From: Afifella sp. IM 167 | Lineage (GTDB): Bacteria; Pseudomonadota; Alphaproteobacteria; Rhizobiales; Afifellaceae | DNA length: 64,000 nt | Direction: 5' to 3' | NCBI RefSeq assembly: GCF_020144925.1 | Contig: NZ_NSLC01000012.1 | Location: 62,001 to 126,000, forward strand | Shown here: one piece after another, positions 11,529 to 20,976 of the stretch | How positions within the stretch are numbered: position 1 is the stretch's first letter | How the letters are laid out: each line of letters begins with the position of its first letter | The notes under the pieces: model-generated | The model's input: only the letters and a program-made list of their open reading frames with translations | Databases searched by the model: none | What the model was told of the DNA's origin: nothing | Translations under genes and position numbers: made by a program

Positions 11529-13349
11529 GTGACGATTTCCAACGTGAGGGCTTTCGGCCACAATCCCCGGGCGACCAGCCGGGCGGAGGTGGAGCTCACC
11601 GGCATCTACGAGATTTCCAAGGTGCTGGGCGAGCCCTGCCGGCTGGAGGCGATGCTGGCCAGCGTGCTGTCGCTGCTTTCCAGTTTCCTCGACATGCGGC
11701 ACGGCCTCATCGCGCTTCTCGATCCGGAGGGCGAGCCGGAGATCGTCGTCGGCTCGGGATGGAGCGAGGCGAGCGCGCAGCGCTATTTCCGCCGTCTGCC
11801 GGAAGAGGCGATCGGCCGGATCGTCGCCACCGGCATGCCGCTCGTCGTCGCCAACGTCCTCAACGACAGGCTCTTCGCCGGTTCCGACCTTTCCGGCTGG
11901 GGCCCCGACGACGGCATGCCCTTCTCGCTGATCGGGGTGCCGATCAAGAATGACGGGGCGGTGATCGGCACGCTCACCATCGACCGGGCCTACAGCGATC
12001 TCGGCCAGGTGCCCTTCGACCAGGATGTCCGCTTCCTCACGCTCGTGGCCAATCTCGTCGGCCAGACGCTTCGCCTGCACCGCACGGTGGCGCGCGACCG
12101 CGAGCGGCTGATGGCCGAGCAGCACCGGCTGGAAAAGGAACTGAGCGCCAACAAGGTGATGCCCGAGCCGGAAGGCGAGGCGAAGATCGCCGGCATTATC
12201 GGCGACAGCCCGGCGCTGGTTTCCGCGCTCGACAAGGTGCGGATCGTGGCGCGCAGCCGCTCCGCCGTGCTCCTGCGCGGCGAATCCGGCACCGGTAAGG
12301 AACTCTTCGCCTCCGCCATCCACGACCTCTCGCCAAGGCGCGAAGGGCCGTTCGTGAAGCTCAACTGCGCGGCGCTGCCCGAGAGCGTCCTGGAATCGGA
12401 AATCTTCGGCCACGAGAAAGGCGCCTTCACCGGCGCCCTTGCCCAGCGCAAGGGCCGCTTCGAGCTCGCGGACCGGGGCACGCTCTTTCTCGACGAGATC
12501 GGCGAGATCTCCCATTCCTTCCAGGCCAAGCTGCTCAGGGTGCTGCAGGAGGGGGAGTTCGAGCGCGTCGGCGGCAGCAAGTCGTTGAAGGTCGATGTGC
12601 GCCTCGTCTGCGCCACGAACCGCGACCTGGAGGCGGCGGTGGCGCGCGGCGAATTCCGCGCCGACCTTTATTATCGCATCTCGGTCGTGCCGATCTTCCT
12701 GCCGCCGCTGCGCGACCGGACCGGCGACGTGCCGCTGCTCGCCGCCGACATCCTGCGCCGTTTCAACAAGGAGCACGGCACCAGCCTCACCCTGACGCAG
12801 GACGCAATGTCGGTGCTTTCGGGCTGCTATTTCCCCGGCAATGTGCGCGAGCTGGAGAACTGCATCCGCCGCACGGCGACGCTCTCGCGCGAGCCCAGGA
12901 TCGGCGCCAGCGCCTTTGCCTGCCGCGAGGAGGGGTGCCTGTCCTCCACCCTGTGGCAGGGCGGCGGGCGTACCGCCGCGCCGACACATCCGGGCGGCTT
13001 CACGCCGCTGCCGGTGATGCCGGCCCATAACGATGCGGGCCCGGTGGCGCCGAGGCCGGTCGCGCAGCCGGGCATGACTTCTTCGGCGGTCCAGCCCGTC
13101 CAGCCGGTCGCCAGCGAGGCCGCGCCGCCCGCCCAGCCTTCCGGCGCCGGAGTGGGCCAGCATGCCTGCCCGGCCCCCGGCGCCTGTCCGGTGCCCGGGG
13201 CGGATATGCGCTCCGAACGCGACCGTTTGGTGGAGGCGATGGAGACGGCCGGCTGGGTGCAGGCGAAGGCGGCTCGCATCCTCGGCATGACGCCGCGCCA
13301 GATCGGCTATGCGCTGCGCAAGCATTCGATCCCGATCAAGAAGTTCTAG
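11529..13349 (+). CDS. nifA: nif-specific sigma-54 activator NifA, oxygen-sensitive type
   Basis: Activates all nif and fix promoters in the window. From the GTG at 11529 it is 606 residues; the frame is open to 11451 but the extra codons look non-coding. Order: N-terminal GAF domain (about 25-190), AAA+ domain with Walker A GESGTGKE (near 251) and the sigma-54 contact loop GAFTGA (near 298), a linker, and a C-terminal Fis-type helix-turn-helix. Cysteines 433, 445, 465 and 470 form C-x11-C-x19-C-x4-C, the signature of NifA proteins that sense oxygen directly. The linker is unusually long, rich in Pro and Ala, and carries two further cysteines (ACPAPGACP). No nifL is present. Confidence 0.95.
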   Translation: MTISNVRAFGHNPRATSRAEVELTGIYEISKVLGEPCRLEAMLASVLSLLSSFLDMRHGLIALLDPEGEPEIVVGSGWSEASAQRYFRRLPEEAIGRIVATGMPLVVANVLNDRLFAGSDLSGWGPDDGMPFSLIGVPIKNDGAVIGTLTIDRAYSDLGQVPFDQDVRFLTLVANLVGQTLRLHRTVARDRERLMAEQHRLEKELSANKVMPEPEGEAKIAGIIGDSPALVSALDKVRIVARSRSAVLLRGESGTGKELFASAIHDLSPRREGPFVKLNCAALPESVLESEIFGHEKGAFTGALAQRKGRFELADRGTLFLDEIGEISHSFQAKLLRVLQEGEFERVGGSKSLKVDVRLVCATNRDLEAAVARGEFRADLYYRISVVPIFLPPLRDRTGDVPLLAADILRRFNKEHGTSLTLTQDAMSVLSGCYFPGNVRELENCIRRTATLSREPRIGASAFACREEGCLSSTLWQGGGRTAAPTHPGGFTPLPVMPAHNDAGPVAPRPVAQPGMTSSAVQPVQPVASEAAPPAQPSGAGVGQHACPAPGACPVPGADMRSERDRLVEAMETAGWVQAKAARILGMTPRQIGYALRKHSIPIKKF

Positions 13350-13382
13350 GCATTGGCGGACGCCCGCCGGTGTCCGCCACAT

Positions 13383-13398
13383 TGTCGGAGACCCGACA
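13383..13398 (+). promoter_or_regulatory. NifA upstream activator site 1 of nifB
   Basis: TGT-CGGAGACCCG-ACA, a perfect TGT-N10-ACA site, with its centre 20 bases before the second site (two helical turns). Confidence 0.8.
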
Positions 13399-13402
13399 GG
13401 TT

Positions 13403-13418
13403 TGTCGAAGGCGCGACA
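13403..13418 (+). promoter_or_regulatory. NifA upstream activator site 2 of nifB
   Basis: TGT-CGAAGGCGCG-ACA, a second perfect NifA site in tandem, about 56 bases before the -24 element. Confidence 0.8.
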
Positions 13419-13473
13419 GGGAAAATGATTCACCCGATCCGTCCAAGCCACTGAAATTCCGTCATTTCCGTTC

Positions 13474-13489
13474 TGGCACGGCCTTTGCT
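13474..13489 (+). promoter_or_regulatory. sigma-54 promoter of the nifB operon
   Basis: TGGCACG-GCCT-TTGCT matches the -24/-12 consensus completely. The nifB start is about 50 bases downstream. Confidence 0.9.
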
Positions 13490-13541
13490 CCTCATCCCCT
13501 GAAGGCCCCCGGCCGGCCCGGTCGCAGAGACGGAGGAATTG

Positions 13542-15032
13542 GTGGCACAGCTCATCTCGCTCGACAGCCTGAAAGCTCCGACCTCTGCGCGCGACATGCG
13601 CGCCGCGATCTCCACGACGGGCTGCACCTCGGGGGCCTGCGGGTCGTCGGAGGGGCCGGACGACATGCCCGCCGAGATCTGGGAGAAGGTGAAGGACCAT
13701 CCCTGCTATTCGGAAGAGGCGCACCATTATTTCGCGCGCATGCATGTGGCGGTGGCGCCGGCCTGCAACATCCAGTGCCATTACTGCAACCGGAAGTACG
13801 ATTGCGCCAATGAGAGCCGGCCGGGCGTCGTCTCGGAACGGCTGACGCCGGACGAGGCGGTGCGCAAGGTGATCGCCGTCGCCAACGAGGTGCCGCAGCT
13901 TTCCGTTCTCGGCATCGCCGGACCGGGCGACGCCGTCTACGACTGGGCGAAGACGAAAGCGACCTTCGAGGCGGTCGCGAAGGAAATTCCCGACATCAAG
14001 CTGTGCCTTTCCACCAACGGGCTGGCGCTGCCGGAGCATGTCGACGAGATCGCCGAGATGGCGGTCGACCATGTGACGATCACCATCAATACGGTCGATC
14101 CAGAGATCGGGGCGCAGATCTATCCCTGGATCTTCCACCAGCACCGGCGCTGGACCGGCGTGGAAGCGGCCACGATCCTTTTGGAGCGGCAGATGCGCGG
14201 CCTCGAAATGCTCGTCGCCCGCGGCATCCTGGTGAAGGTCAATTCCGTGATGATCCCGGGCATCAACGACGAGCATCTCGTCGAAGTGAACCGCGTCGTG
14301 AAGGAGAAGGGCGCCTTCCTGCACAACATCATGCCGCTCATCTCCGATGCGTCGCATGGCACGCATTTCGGCCTCACCGGCCAGCGCGGACCGCGGCCGA
14401 TGGAAGTGAAGGCGCTGCAGGACAGGCTCGGCGGCGGCACCAAGCTGATGCGCCATTGCCGGCAGTGCCGCGCGGACGCGGTCGGCATCCTCGGAGAGGA
14501 TCGCGGCCAGGAATTCACCCTCGACCAGCTGCCGGAGACGGTCACCTACGATCCGGCCGCGCGCGAGGAATACCGCGCCCTCGTCGCCCATGAACGCGGC
14601 GAGCATGGCGCCAGCCGCGAGGCCGCCGAGGCCGAGCTCAGAAGCGTCGAAAAGGCGCCGGCGCGCCTTGTCGCGGTGGCAAGCCGCGGGGGCGGGCGTA
14701 TCAATCAGCACTTCGGACACGCCACGGAATTCCTGGTGTTCGAGGTCTCTAGCGCGGGCGTGACTTTCGTCGGGCCCCGCAAGGTCGAGCAGTACTGCCA
14801 GGGCGGCTTCGGCGAGGCCGACACGCTCGCGGCGGTCATCGATGCGCTGGAAGGCGTGTCGGCCGTCCTCGTCGCCAAGATCGGCGAGGGGCCGACGAAG
14901 AAGCTTGCGGCCGCCGGCATCAGCGCCAGCGACGCGCAGGCCTATGAGTGGATCGAGGCCGGTATCGCGGCCTGGTATGCGGCCGAGTTCGCCGCCGACC
15001 AGGGCGGGCCGGCGATAGCGAATGCGGGCTGA
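13542..15032 (+). CDS. nifB: nitrogenase cofactor biosynthesis protein NifB
   Basis: Radical SAM enzyme that fuses two [4Fe-4S] units with a SAM-derived carbide to give the 8Fe NifB-cofactor, precursor of FeMo-co. The CNIQCHYC radical-SAM motif has cysteines at about 75, 79 and 82; a KYDCANESRPGV segment and an HCRQCRADA cysteine pair near 310 complete the cluster ligands. A C-terminal NifX-like domain (about 380-496) is present. GTG at 13542 is preferred because it is 5 bases from the GGAGG at 13532-13536; the overlapping TTG at 13539 is too close. First gene of a NifA-driven operon. Confidence 0.97.
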   Translation: MAQLISLDSLKAPTSARDMRAAISTTGCTSGACGSSEGPDDMPAEIWEKVKDHPCYSEEAHHYFARMHVAVAPACNIQCHYCNRKYDCANESRPGVVSERLTPDEAVRKVIAVANEVPQLSVLGIAGPGDAVYDWAKTKATFEAVAKEIPDIKLCLSTNGLALPEHVDEIAEMAVDHVTITINTVDPEIGAQIYPWIFHQHRRWTGVEAATILLERQMRGLEMLVARGILVKVNSVMIPGINDEHLVEVNRVVKEKGAFLHNIMPLISDASHGTHFGLTGQRGPRPMEVKALQDRLGGGTKLMRHCRQCRADAVGILGEDRGQEFTLDQLPETVTYDPAAREEYRALVAHERGEHGASREAAEAELRSVEKAPARLVAVASRGGGRINQHFGHATEFLVFEVSSAGVTFVGPRKVEQYCQGGFGEADTLAAVIDALEGVSAVLVAKIGEGPTKKLAAAGISASDAQAYEWIEAGIAAWYAAEFAADQGGPAIANAG

Positions 15033-15044
15033 GAGGAGAGAAAA

Positions 15045-15239
15045 ATGGCCTACAAGATCATCAAGTCACAATGCACCGTGTGCGGCGCCTGCGAGTTCGA
15101 GTGCCCGAACGCGGCCATCAAGTTCAAGGGTGACACCTACATCATCGACGCCGACAAGTGCACGGAATGCGAGGGCCATTTCGACGCCCCGCAATGCGTC
15201 GCCGTGTGCCCGGTCGAGAATACCTGCGTTCCGGTCTGA
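15045..15239 (+). CDS. fdxN: 2x[4Fe-4S] ferredoxin FdxN
   Basis: 64-residue bacterial-type ferredoxin. Cluster I ligands are C10-x2-C13-x2-C16-x3-C20; cluster II uses C39-x2-C42-x8-C51-x3-C55, the expanded spacing typical of nif-linked ferredoxins. FdxN-type proteins donate electrons to nitrogenase or to NifB. It follows nifB by 12 bases in the same operon, with a good GAGGAGAG ribosome site. Confidence 0.93.
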   Translation: MAYKIIKSQCTVCGACEFECPNAAIKFKGDTYIIDADKCTECEGHFDAPQCVAVCPVENTCVPV

Positions 15240-15254
15240 TCGGGGACGCGCGGC

Positions 15255-15551
15255 ATGGGCCTCGGCGACGCCGACGCGGAAATCGAAATCTACCGCGAGC
15301 CGGACTTCAGGCCCGGCACGCGGGTGCGCGCCAAAAAGCTCGTCAAGAACGACGGGACGGTGGGCGGGCGCGAGATCGGCGAGATCCTCGTGAAGAAGGG
15401 CGACGAGGGCTATGTGCGCGACGTCGGCACCTACCTGCAACGCCACTACGTCTATGCCGTGGAATTCCTGACCAGCGGCAACATCGTCGGCATGCTCGGG
15501 CGCGAGCTCGTCTCGGCCGAGACCGCCGAACGGAAGGAACGAGCCCCATGA
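15255..15551 (+). CDS. nifZ: NifZ, nitrogenase maturation protein
   Basis: 98-residue NifZ with the family core FRPGTRVRAKKLVKNDGT followed by GDEGYVRDVGTYLQRHYVYAVEF. NifZ acts with NifH as a chaperone in forming the second P-cluster half of NifDK. It starts 15 bases after fdxN, and its TGA overlaps the nifT ATG. Confidence 0.92.
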   Translation: MGLGDADAEIEIYREPDFRPGTRVRAKKLVKNDGTVGGREIGEILVKKGDEGYVRDVGTYLQRHYVYAVEFLTSGNIVGMLGRELVSAETAERKERAP

Positions 15552-15763
15552 AAGTGATGATCCGCCGGAGCGCGAAGGGCCTTTCGGCCTATGTCGCCAA
15601 GAAGGACCTGGAGGAGCCGGTCGTGGAGACGGAGCACGAGGGCCTGTGGGGCGGCTGGATCCGGCTGAAGAACGGCTGGGTGCTGGAGCTTCCGGAGATG
15701 GCCGCCGATACCCGCCTGCCGATCACCGTGGAAGCGAAGAAGCGCACGGAAGCGGAAGCATGA
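15548..15763 (+). CDS. nifT: NifT/FixU family protein
   Basis: 71 residues, MKVMIRRSAKGLSAYVAKKD with the conserved WGGWIRLKNGW and P-T-ITVEAKK end typical of NifT/FixU. Biochemical role is undefined; the gene is a constant member of nifB-nifZ or nifK-linked operons. The start overlaps the nifZ stop (ATGA), so translation is probably coupled, and its own stop overlaps the next start in the same manner. Confidence 0.9.
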   Translation: MKVMIRRSAKGLSAYVAKKDLEEPVVETEHEGLWGGWIRLKNGWVLELPEMAADTRLPITVEAKKRTEAEA

Positions 15764-16614
15764 GCGCCGTCCTGGAGCTGCCGGTCGTGGAAAAGGCGGA
15801 CGAACATCTGCCCGCCATCGTCGACTGGCTGCTGGAAGGACGGCTCATACCCTATCTGGGTCCCGGCCTTTCCGCCGGGGCCTCTCCCGACGGCTACGAG
15901 GCGCTCGCCGCCTTCTTCGCCGCCAAAGTGGCGCTGCCGAAAAGGGCGCGCGGCAATCCGTTCGCCTCGGCCCAGTTCATCGAGGCGCGCAAGCATCGCA
16001 AGACGCTCGACGCGCTGATGGCGGAGGCTTTCGCCGGCCCGGCCGAACCGGGCCCCCTGCATGCCGAACTCGCCCGCATCCCCGAGATTCATCTCGTCGT
16101 CGACACCTGGTACGACGACGCCATGCGCCGCGCGCTGGCCGGCCGCTCCGACTGGGGCGAAGTGCAGGGCACCGACCGGACCGGCTTCGGCGAGGCGCGC
16201 TGGTACACCTTCTATGGCCCCGACGGCGCCGAGACGATCGCGCCGCCGGCGCATGGCTGGTCGACGCTCCTCTACAAGCCGCATGGCGGCGCCAGGCCGG
16301 CCGGCAACTTCCTCATCGCCGATTCCGACTATGTCGAAGTGCTGACGGAGATCGACATCCAGACGCCGATCCCGGAGATGGTGAAGACGCGCCGTTCCGG
16401 CCGCGGCTTCCTCTTCGTCGGCTGTCGCTTCGACGACCAGACGCTCCGGATCTACGCCCGCCAGATCATGAAGCGCTCGCGCGGGCCGCATTTCGCGCTG
16501 GTCGATCCTGCCACGCTGACGCGCAACGAACTGCGCTTCTTCGCCGTCCAGGGCATCGCGCCGGTGGCCGCCGACGCGGCCGAACTCGCCGCCGCTCTCG
16601 CCCGCACGGCCTGA
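15760..16614 (+). CDS. SIR2-like domain protein embedded in the nifB operon
   Basis: 284 residues, start overlapping the nifT stop (ATGA), hence co-translated with nif genes. SIR2-fold marks are the N-terminal nucleotide loop RLIPYLGPGLSAGA (about 25-38), a VVDTWYDD segment, LLYKPHG (candidate catalytic His) and a C-terminal LFVGCRFDDQTLRIYAR segment like those in SIR2-type proteins of bacterial NADase systems. No DNA-binding or membrane part is visible. Whether it hydrolyses NAD, deacylates proteins or only binds nucleotides is unknown. It is the last gene of the operon, 308 bases before nifH. Confidence 0.7.
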   Translation: MSAVLELPVVEKADEHLPAIVDWLLEGRLIPYLGPGLSAGASPDGYEALAAFFAAKVALPKRARGNPFASAQFIEARKHRKTLDALMAEAFAGPAEPGPLHAELARIPEIHLVVDTWYDDAMRRALAGRSDWGEVQGTDRTGFGEARWYTFYGPDGAETIAPPAHGWSTLLYKPHGGARPAGNFLIADSDYVEVLTEIDIQTPIPEMVKTRRSGRGFLFVGCRFDDQTLRIYARQIMKRSRGPHFALVDPATLTRNELRFFAVQGIAPVAADAAELAAALARTA

Positions 16615-16746
16615 AAACTCCCTTTCGAACGATCTCTCCCGGGCGCTCGCGCAACGATTGCGCGGGCGGGCGACGCCCGTCGCGCTTTGGCCTCGCGACA
16701 CTGGCGGGGCGCGTGTCGGACGCCTCAACCGCGAAGCTGTCGCGAT

Positions 16747-16762
16747 TGTCGGAGAACGGACA
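16747..16762 (+). promoter_or_regulatory. NifA upstream activator site of nifH
   Basis: TGT-CGGAGAACGG-ACA, a perfect site 77 bases before the -24 element. Three further TGTCGGA half-sites lie at 16714, 16768 and 16786 without a matching ACA arm. Confidence 0.8.
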
Positions 16763-16839
16763 GCGACTGTCGGAATAGCGGCTTGTGTCGGATTTTGCTA
16801 ACGCATTGAAATAACAAGAAAATATGACTTGGCACGTTC

Positions 16840-16855
16840 TGGCACGGGCTTTGCG
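16840..16855 (+). promoter_or_regulatory. sigma-54 promoter of nifHDK
   Basis: TGGCACG-GGCT-TTGCG, a near-perfect -24/-12 element about 68 bases before the nifH start. A second TGGCACG lies 11 bases upstream (16829-16835) but has no -12 partner at the right distance. Confidence 0.9.
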
Positions 16856-16904
16856 ATGTTGGGGTACGCGGCCGAAGTGCCGACGGGAAAGTCCTCGAAC
16901 CTGA

Positions 16905-17804
<900 letters not shown>

Positions 17805-17816
17805 GGCCGAAGAATG

Positions 17817-17840
17817 GCCCGGCCGCAAGCGCGGCCGGGC
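17817..17840 (+). other. stem-loop in the nifH-nifD intergenic space
   Basis: GCCCGGCCGC and GCGGCCGGGC form a perfect 10-bp stem with a 4-base loop, starting 12 bases after the nifH stop. There is no U-run, so it is not a simple terminator. In other diazotrophs such structures protect the upstream nifH message or attenuate readthrough, giving more NifH than NifDK. Confidence 0.7.
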
Positions 17841-17873
17841 GCTTCATCAACCCCTCCCGATGAGGAGAGAGCC

Positions 17874-19376
17874 ATGAGCCTGGATTACGAAAATACCGGC
17901 GAGTTCAACGCCAACCTCATTGAAGAGGTGCTGAAAGCCTATCCCGACAAGGCCGCCAAGAAGCGCCGCCGTCACCTCTCCGCCGCCGGCGGCGCGAGCG
18001 AGGAAGACAAGGGCGAGGGCGCGCTCAGCGAATGCGGGGTGAAGTCCAACATCAAGTCGATCCCCGGCGTCATGACCATCCGCGGCTGCGCCTATGCCGG
18101 ATCGAAGGGCGTCGTATGGGGACCGGTCAAGGACATGGTCCATATCAGCCACGGCCCGGTCGGCTGCGGCCAGTATTCCTGGTCCCAGCGGCGCAACTAC
18201 TACACCGGCACGACCGGCGTCGACAGCTTCGTGACGATGCAGTTCACCTCCGACTTCCAGGAGAAGGACATCGTCTTCGGCGGCGACAAGAAGCTCGAAA
18301 AGATCATCGACGAGATCAACGATCTCTTCCCGCTCGCCAAGGGCATCTCGATCCAGTCGGAATGCCCGATCGGCCTGATCGGCGACGATATCGAAGCGGT
18401 GGCGCGCAAGAAGAAGAATGAGAGCGGCAAGACCATCGTTCCGGTCCGCTGCGAGGGCTTCCGCGGCGTTTCCCAGTCGCTCGGCCACCACATCGCCAAC
18501 GACACGATCCGCGACTGGGTGCTCGACAAGGGCGAAGCGGAAGCGGTCGAGAGCGATCCCTACAGCGTCAACATCATCGGCGACTACAACATCGGCGGCG
18601 ACGCCTGGGCCTCGCGCATCCTCCTGGAGGAGATGGGCCTCAACGTCATCGCCTCCTGGTCGGGCGATGCGACGCTGAAGGAGCTGGAAAGCGCTCCCAA
18701 GGCCAAGCTCAACCTCATCCATTGCTACCGGTCGATGAACTACATCTGCCGGCACATGGAAGAAAAGCACGGCATCCCGTGGACCGAGTACAACTTCTTC
18801 GGCCCCTCCCAGATCGCCGCCTCGCTGCGCCACATCGCCAGCTACTTCGACGAGACGATCAAGGAGAAGGCCGAGGCGGTCATCGCCAAGTACCAGCCGC
18901 TCGTCGATGCCGTCATCGCCCGGTACAAGCCGCGGCTCGAGGGTAAGACGGTGATGCTCTATGTCGGCGGCCTGCGCCCCCGGCACGTCGTCAACGCCTA
19001 CGAGGATCTCGGCATGGAGATCGTCGGCACGGGCTACGAGTTCGCCCATAACGACGACTATCAGCGCACCGGCCACTACGTGAAGGAAGGCACGCTGATC
19101 TACGACGACGTCACCAGCTACGAGCTGGAGAAGTTCATCGAAGGCGTGCGCCCCGACCTGGTCGGCTCCGGCATCAAGGAGAAGTACCCGGTCCAGAAGA
19201 TGGGCATCCCGTTCCGGCAGATGCACTCCTGGGACTATTCGGGCCCCTATCACGGCTACGACGGCTTCGCGATCTTCGCCCGTGACATGGACCTCGCCAT
19301 CAACAATCCGGTCTGGAACCTCTTCGATGCCCCCTGGGCGCCGAAAGAGCAGCCGCTGGCCGAAGCCGCCGAGTAG
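17874..19376 (+). CDS. nifD: nitrogenase MoFe protein alpha chain NifD
   Basis: 500 residues from the ATG at 17874, which has GAGGAGAGA just upstream; the open frame extends further but without homology. P-cluster ligands are Cys72, Cys98 and Cys164; FeMo-cofactor ligands are Cys284 (IHCYRSMNY) and His451 (MHSWDYSGP); His205 (SLGHHIAND) lines the cofactor. All key residues match the Azotobacter protein with a shift of 9-10. It forms the alpha2beta2 enzyme with NifK. Confidence 0.99.
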   Translation: MSLDYENTGEFNANLIEEVLKAYPDKAAKKRRRHLSAAGGASEEDKGEGALSECGVKSNIKSIPGVMTIRGCAYAGSKGVVWGPVKDMVHISHGPVGCGQYSWSQRRNYYTGTTGVDSFVTMQFTSDFQEKDIVFGGDKKLEKIIDEINDLFPLAKGISIQSECPIGLIGDDIEAVARKKKNESGKTIVPVRCEGFRGVSQSLGHHIANDTIRDWVLDKGEAEAVESDPYSVNIIGDYNIGGDAWASRILLEEMGLNVIASWSGDATLKELESAPKAKLNLIHCYRSMNYICRHMEEKHGIPWTEYNFFGPSQIAASLRHIASYFDETIKEKAEAVIAKYQPLVDAVIARYKPRLEGKTVMLYVGGLRPRHVVNAYEDLGMEIVGTGYEFAHNDDYQRTGHYVKEGTLIYDDVTSYELEKFIEGVRPDLVGSGIKEKYPVQKMGIPFRQMHSWDYSGPYHGYDGFAIFARDMDLAINNPVWNLFDAPWAPKEQPLAEAAE

Positions 19377-19411
19377 GCGCCAACGCCGAACCTGACGAAA
19401 GGCTTAGAACG

Positions 19412-20947
19412 ATGCCGCAATCCGCTGAAAAGGTCCTCGACCACTCGTCACTGTTCCGCCAGCCGGAATACCAGGAGATGCTCGCCAAGAAGCGCGAGAG
19501 CGTCGAGGGCGCGCCGCCGTCCGAGAAGGTGGCGGAAGTCGCCGACTGGACGAAGAGCTGGGAGTACCGGGAGAAGAACTTCGCCCGCGAGTCCCTGTGC
19601 GTCAATCCGGCCAAGGCCTGCCAGCCGCTTGGCGCCGTCTTCGCGGCGGCGGGCTTTGAAAAGACGATGAGCTTCGTGCACGGCTCGCAGGGCTGCGTCG
19701 CCTACTACCGCTCGCACCTTTCCCGCCATTTCAAGGAGCCGTGCTCGGCCGTCTCCTCGTCGATGACGGAAGATGCGGCGGTCTTCGGCGGCCTCGCCAA
19801 CATGGTGGAAGGGCTGAAGAACACCTACGCCCTCTACGACCCGAAGATGATCGCCGTCTCCACCACCTGCATGGCCGAGGTCATCGGCGACGACCTGCAG
19901 TCCTTCATCCTCGGAGCGAAGGAAAAGGAATCCGTTCCGCAGGACTTCCATGTGCCCTTCGCCCACACGCCCGCCTTCGTCGGCAGCCACGTCACCGGCT
20001 ACGACAACATGGTGAAGGGCATCCTGGAGCACTTCTGGAAGGGCAAGACCGCCGAGAAGAACGAGACGATCAACATCATCCCGGGCTTCGACGGTTTCGC
20101 GGTCGGCAACAACCGCGAGCTGAAGCGCATCCTCGACATGATGGAGGTGAAATACACCATCCTCTCCGACGTGTCGGACCAGTTCGACACCCCGTCGGAC
20201 GGCGAGTTCCGCATGTATGATGGCGGCACGAGCCTGGAGGCGACCGAGGCCGCGGTGAACGCCAAGGCGACGCTCAGCCTGCAGGAATACTGCACGCCGA
20301 AGACGCTGGAATATGCCGGGAGCTTCGGCCAGGAGACGGCCGCGCTGCACTATCCGCTCGGCGTGGCCGGCACGGACGAACTCCTGATGACGATCTCCCG
20401 ACTGACCGGCAAAGAGATCCCGGCCGAGCTGACCAAGGAGCGCGGACGCCTGGTCGACGCCCTCGCCGACAGCCAGTCCTGGCTGCACGGCAAGAGCTAC
20501 GCCATCTACGGCGATCCGGACTTCGTCTACGCCATGGCCCGCTTCATCCTGGAGACCGGCGGCGAGCCGAAACATTGCCTTGCCACCAACGGCTCCAAGG
20601 CCTGGGCGGAGAAGATGGACGCGCTGTTTGCTTCCTCGCCCTTCGGCCGCGACTGCAAGGCCTGGGCCGGCAAGGACCTGTGGCACATGCGCTCGCTGCT
20701 CGCCACGGAGCCCGTCGACCTGCTGATCGGCAACTCCTACGGCAAGTATCTGGAGCGGGATACCGGCACGCCGCTGATCCGGCTGACCTTCCCGATCTTC
20801 GACCGGCATCACCACCACCGCTTCCCCGTCTGGGGATACCAGGGCGGCCTCAGGGTGCTCGTCACGCTTCTCGACACGATCTTCGACAAGCTCGACGATG
20901 CGACCGGCGAGGCGGGTGCCGACATCTCCTTCGACCTGACCCGCTAG
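19412..20947 (+). CDS. nifK: nitrogenase MoFe protein beta chain NifK
   Basis: 511 residues. P-cluster ligands Cys70 (KACQPLG), Cys95 (SQGCVAYY) and Cys153 ([11 protein letters not shown]) are all in place; the N-terminal 50 residues wrap NifD in known structures. It follows nifD by 35 bases in the same operon and is followed 29 bases later by nifE, so structural and scaffold genes are probably cotranscribed. Confidence 0.99.
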   Translation: MPQSAEKVLDHSSLFRQPEYQEMLAKKRESVEGAPPSEKVAEVADWTKSWEYREKNFARESLCVNPAKACQPLGAVFAAAGFEKTMSFVHGSQGCVAYYRSHLSRHFKEPCSAVSSSMTEDAAVFGGLANMVEGLKNTYALYDPKMIAVSTTCMAEVIGDDLQSFILGAKEKESVPQDFHVPFAHTPAFVGSHVTGYDNMVKGILEHFWKGKTAEKNETINIIPGFDGFAVGNNRELKRILDMMEVKYTILSDVSDQFDTPSDGEFRMYDGGTSLEATEAAVNAKATLSLQEYCTPKTLEYAGSFGQETAALHYPLGVAGTDELLMTISRLTGKEIPAELTKERGRLVDALADSQSWLHGKSYAIYGDPDFVYAMARFILETGGEPKHCLATNGSKAWAEKMDALFASSPFGRDCKAWAGKDLWHMRSLLATEPVDLLIGNSYGKYLERDTGTPLIRLTFPIFDRHHHHRFPVWGYQGGLRVLVTLLDTIFDKLDDATGEAGADISFDLTR

Positions 20948-20976
20948 GGCCAGGTCCAGGGGGCAGGGAGGCTCCG

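Noticed and set aside
10776-14720. 1314-codon open frame on the minus strand across nifA and nifB
   Set aside because: It lies antisense to nifA and nifB, which carry unmistakable motifs; the long frame is a codon-bias artefact.
16829-16845. Second sigma-54 promoter for nifH (upstream TGGCACG)
   Set aside because: There is no GC-type -12 element at the required distance; it is probably a partial duplication of the true -24 box.
18601-18680. Apparent loss of a FeMo-cofactor Cys ligand in NifD (NVIASWSGD where Azotobacter has RCVAQWSGD)
   Set aside because: Counting the Azotobacter sequence shows that the ligand Cys275 is the one in HCYRSMNY, which is conserved here as Cys284.
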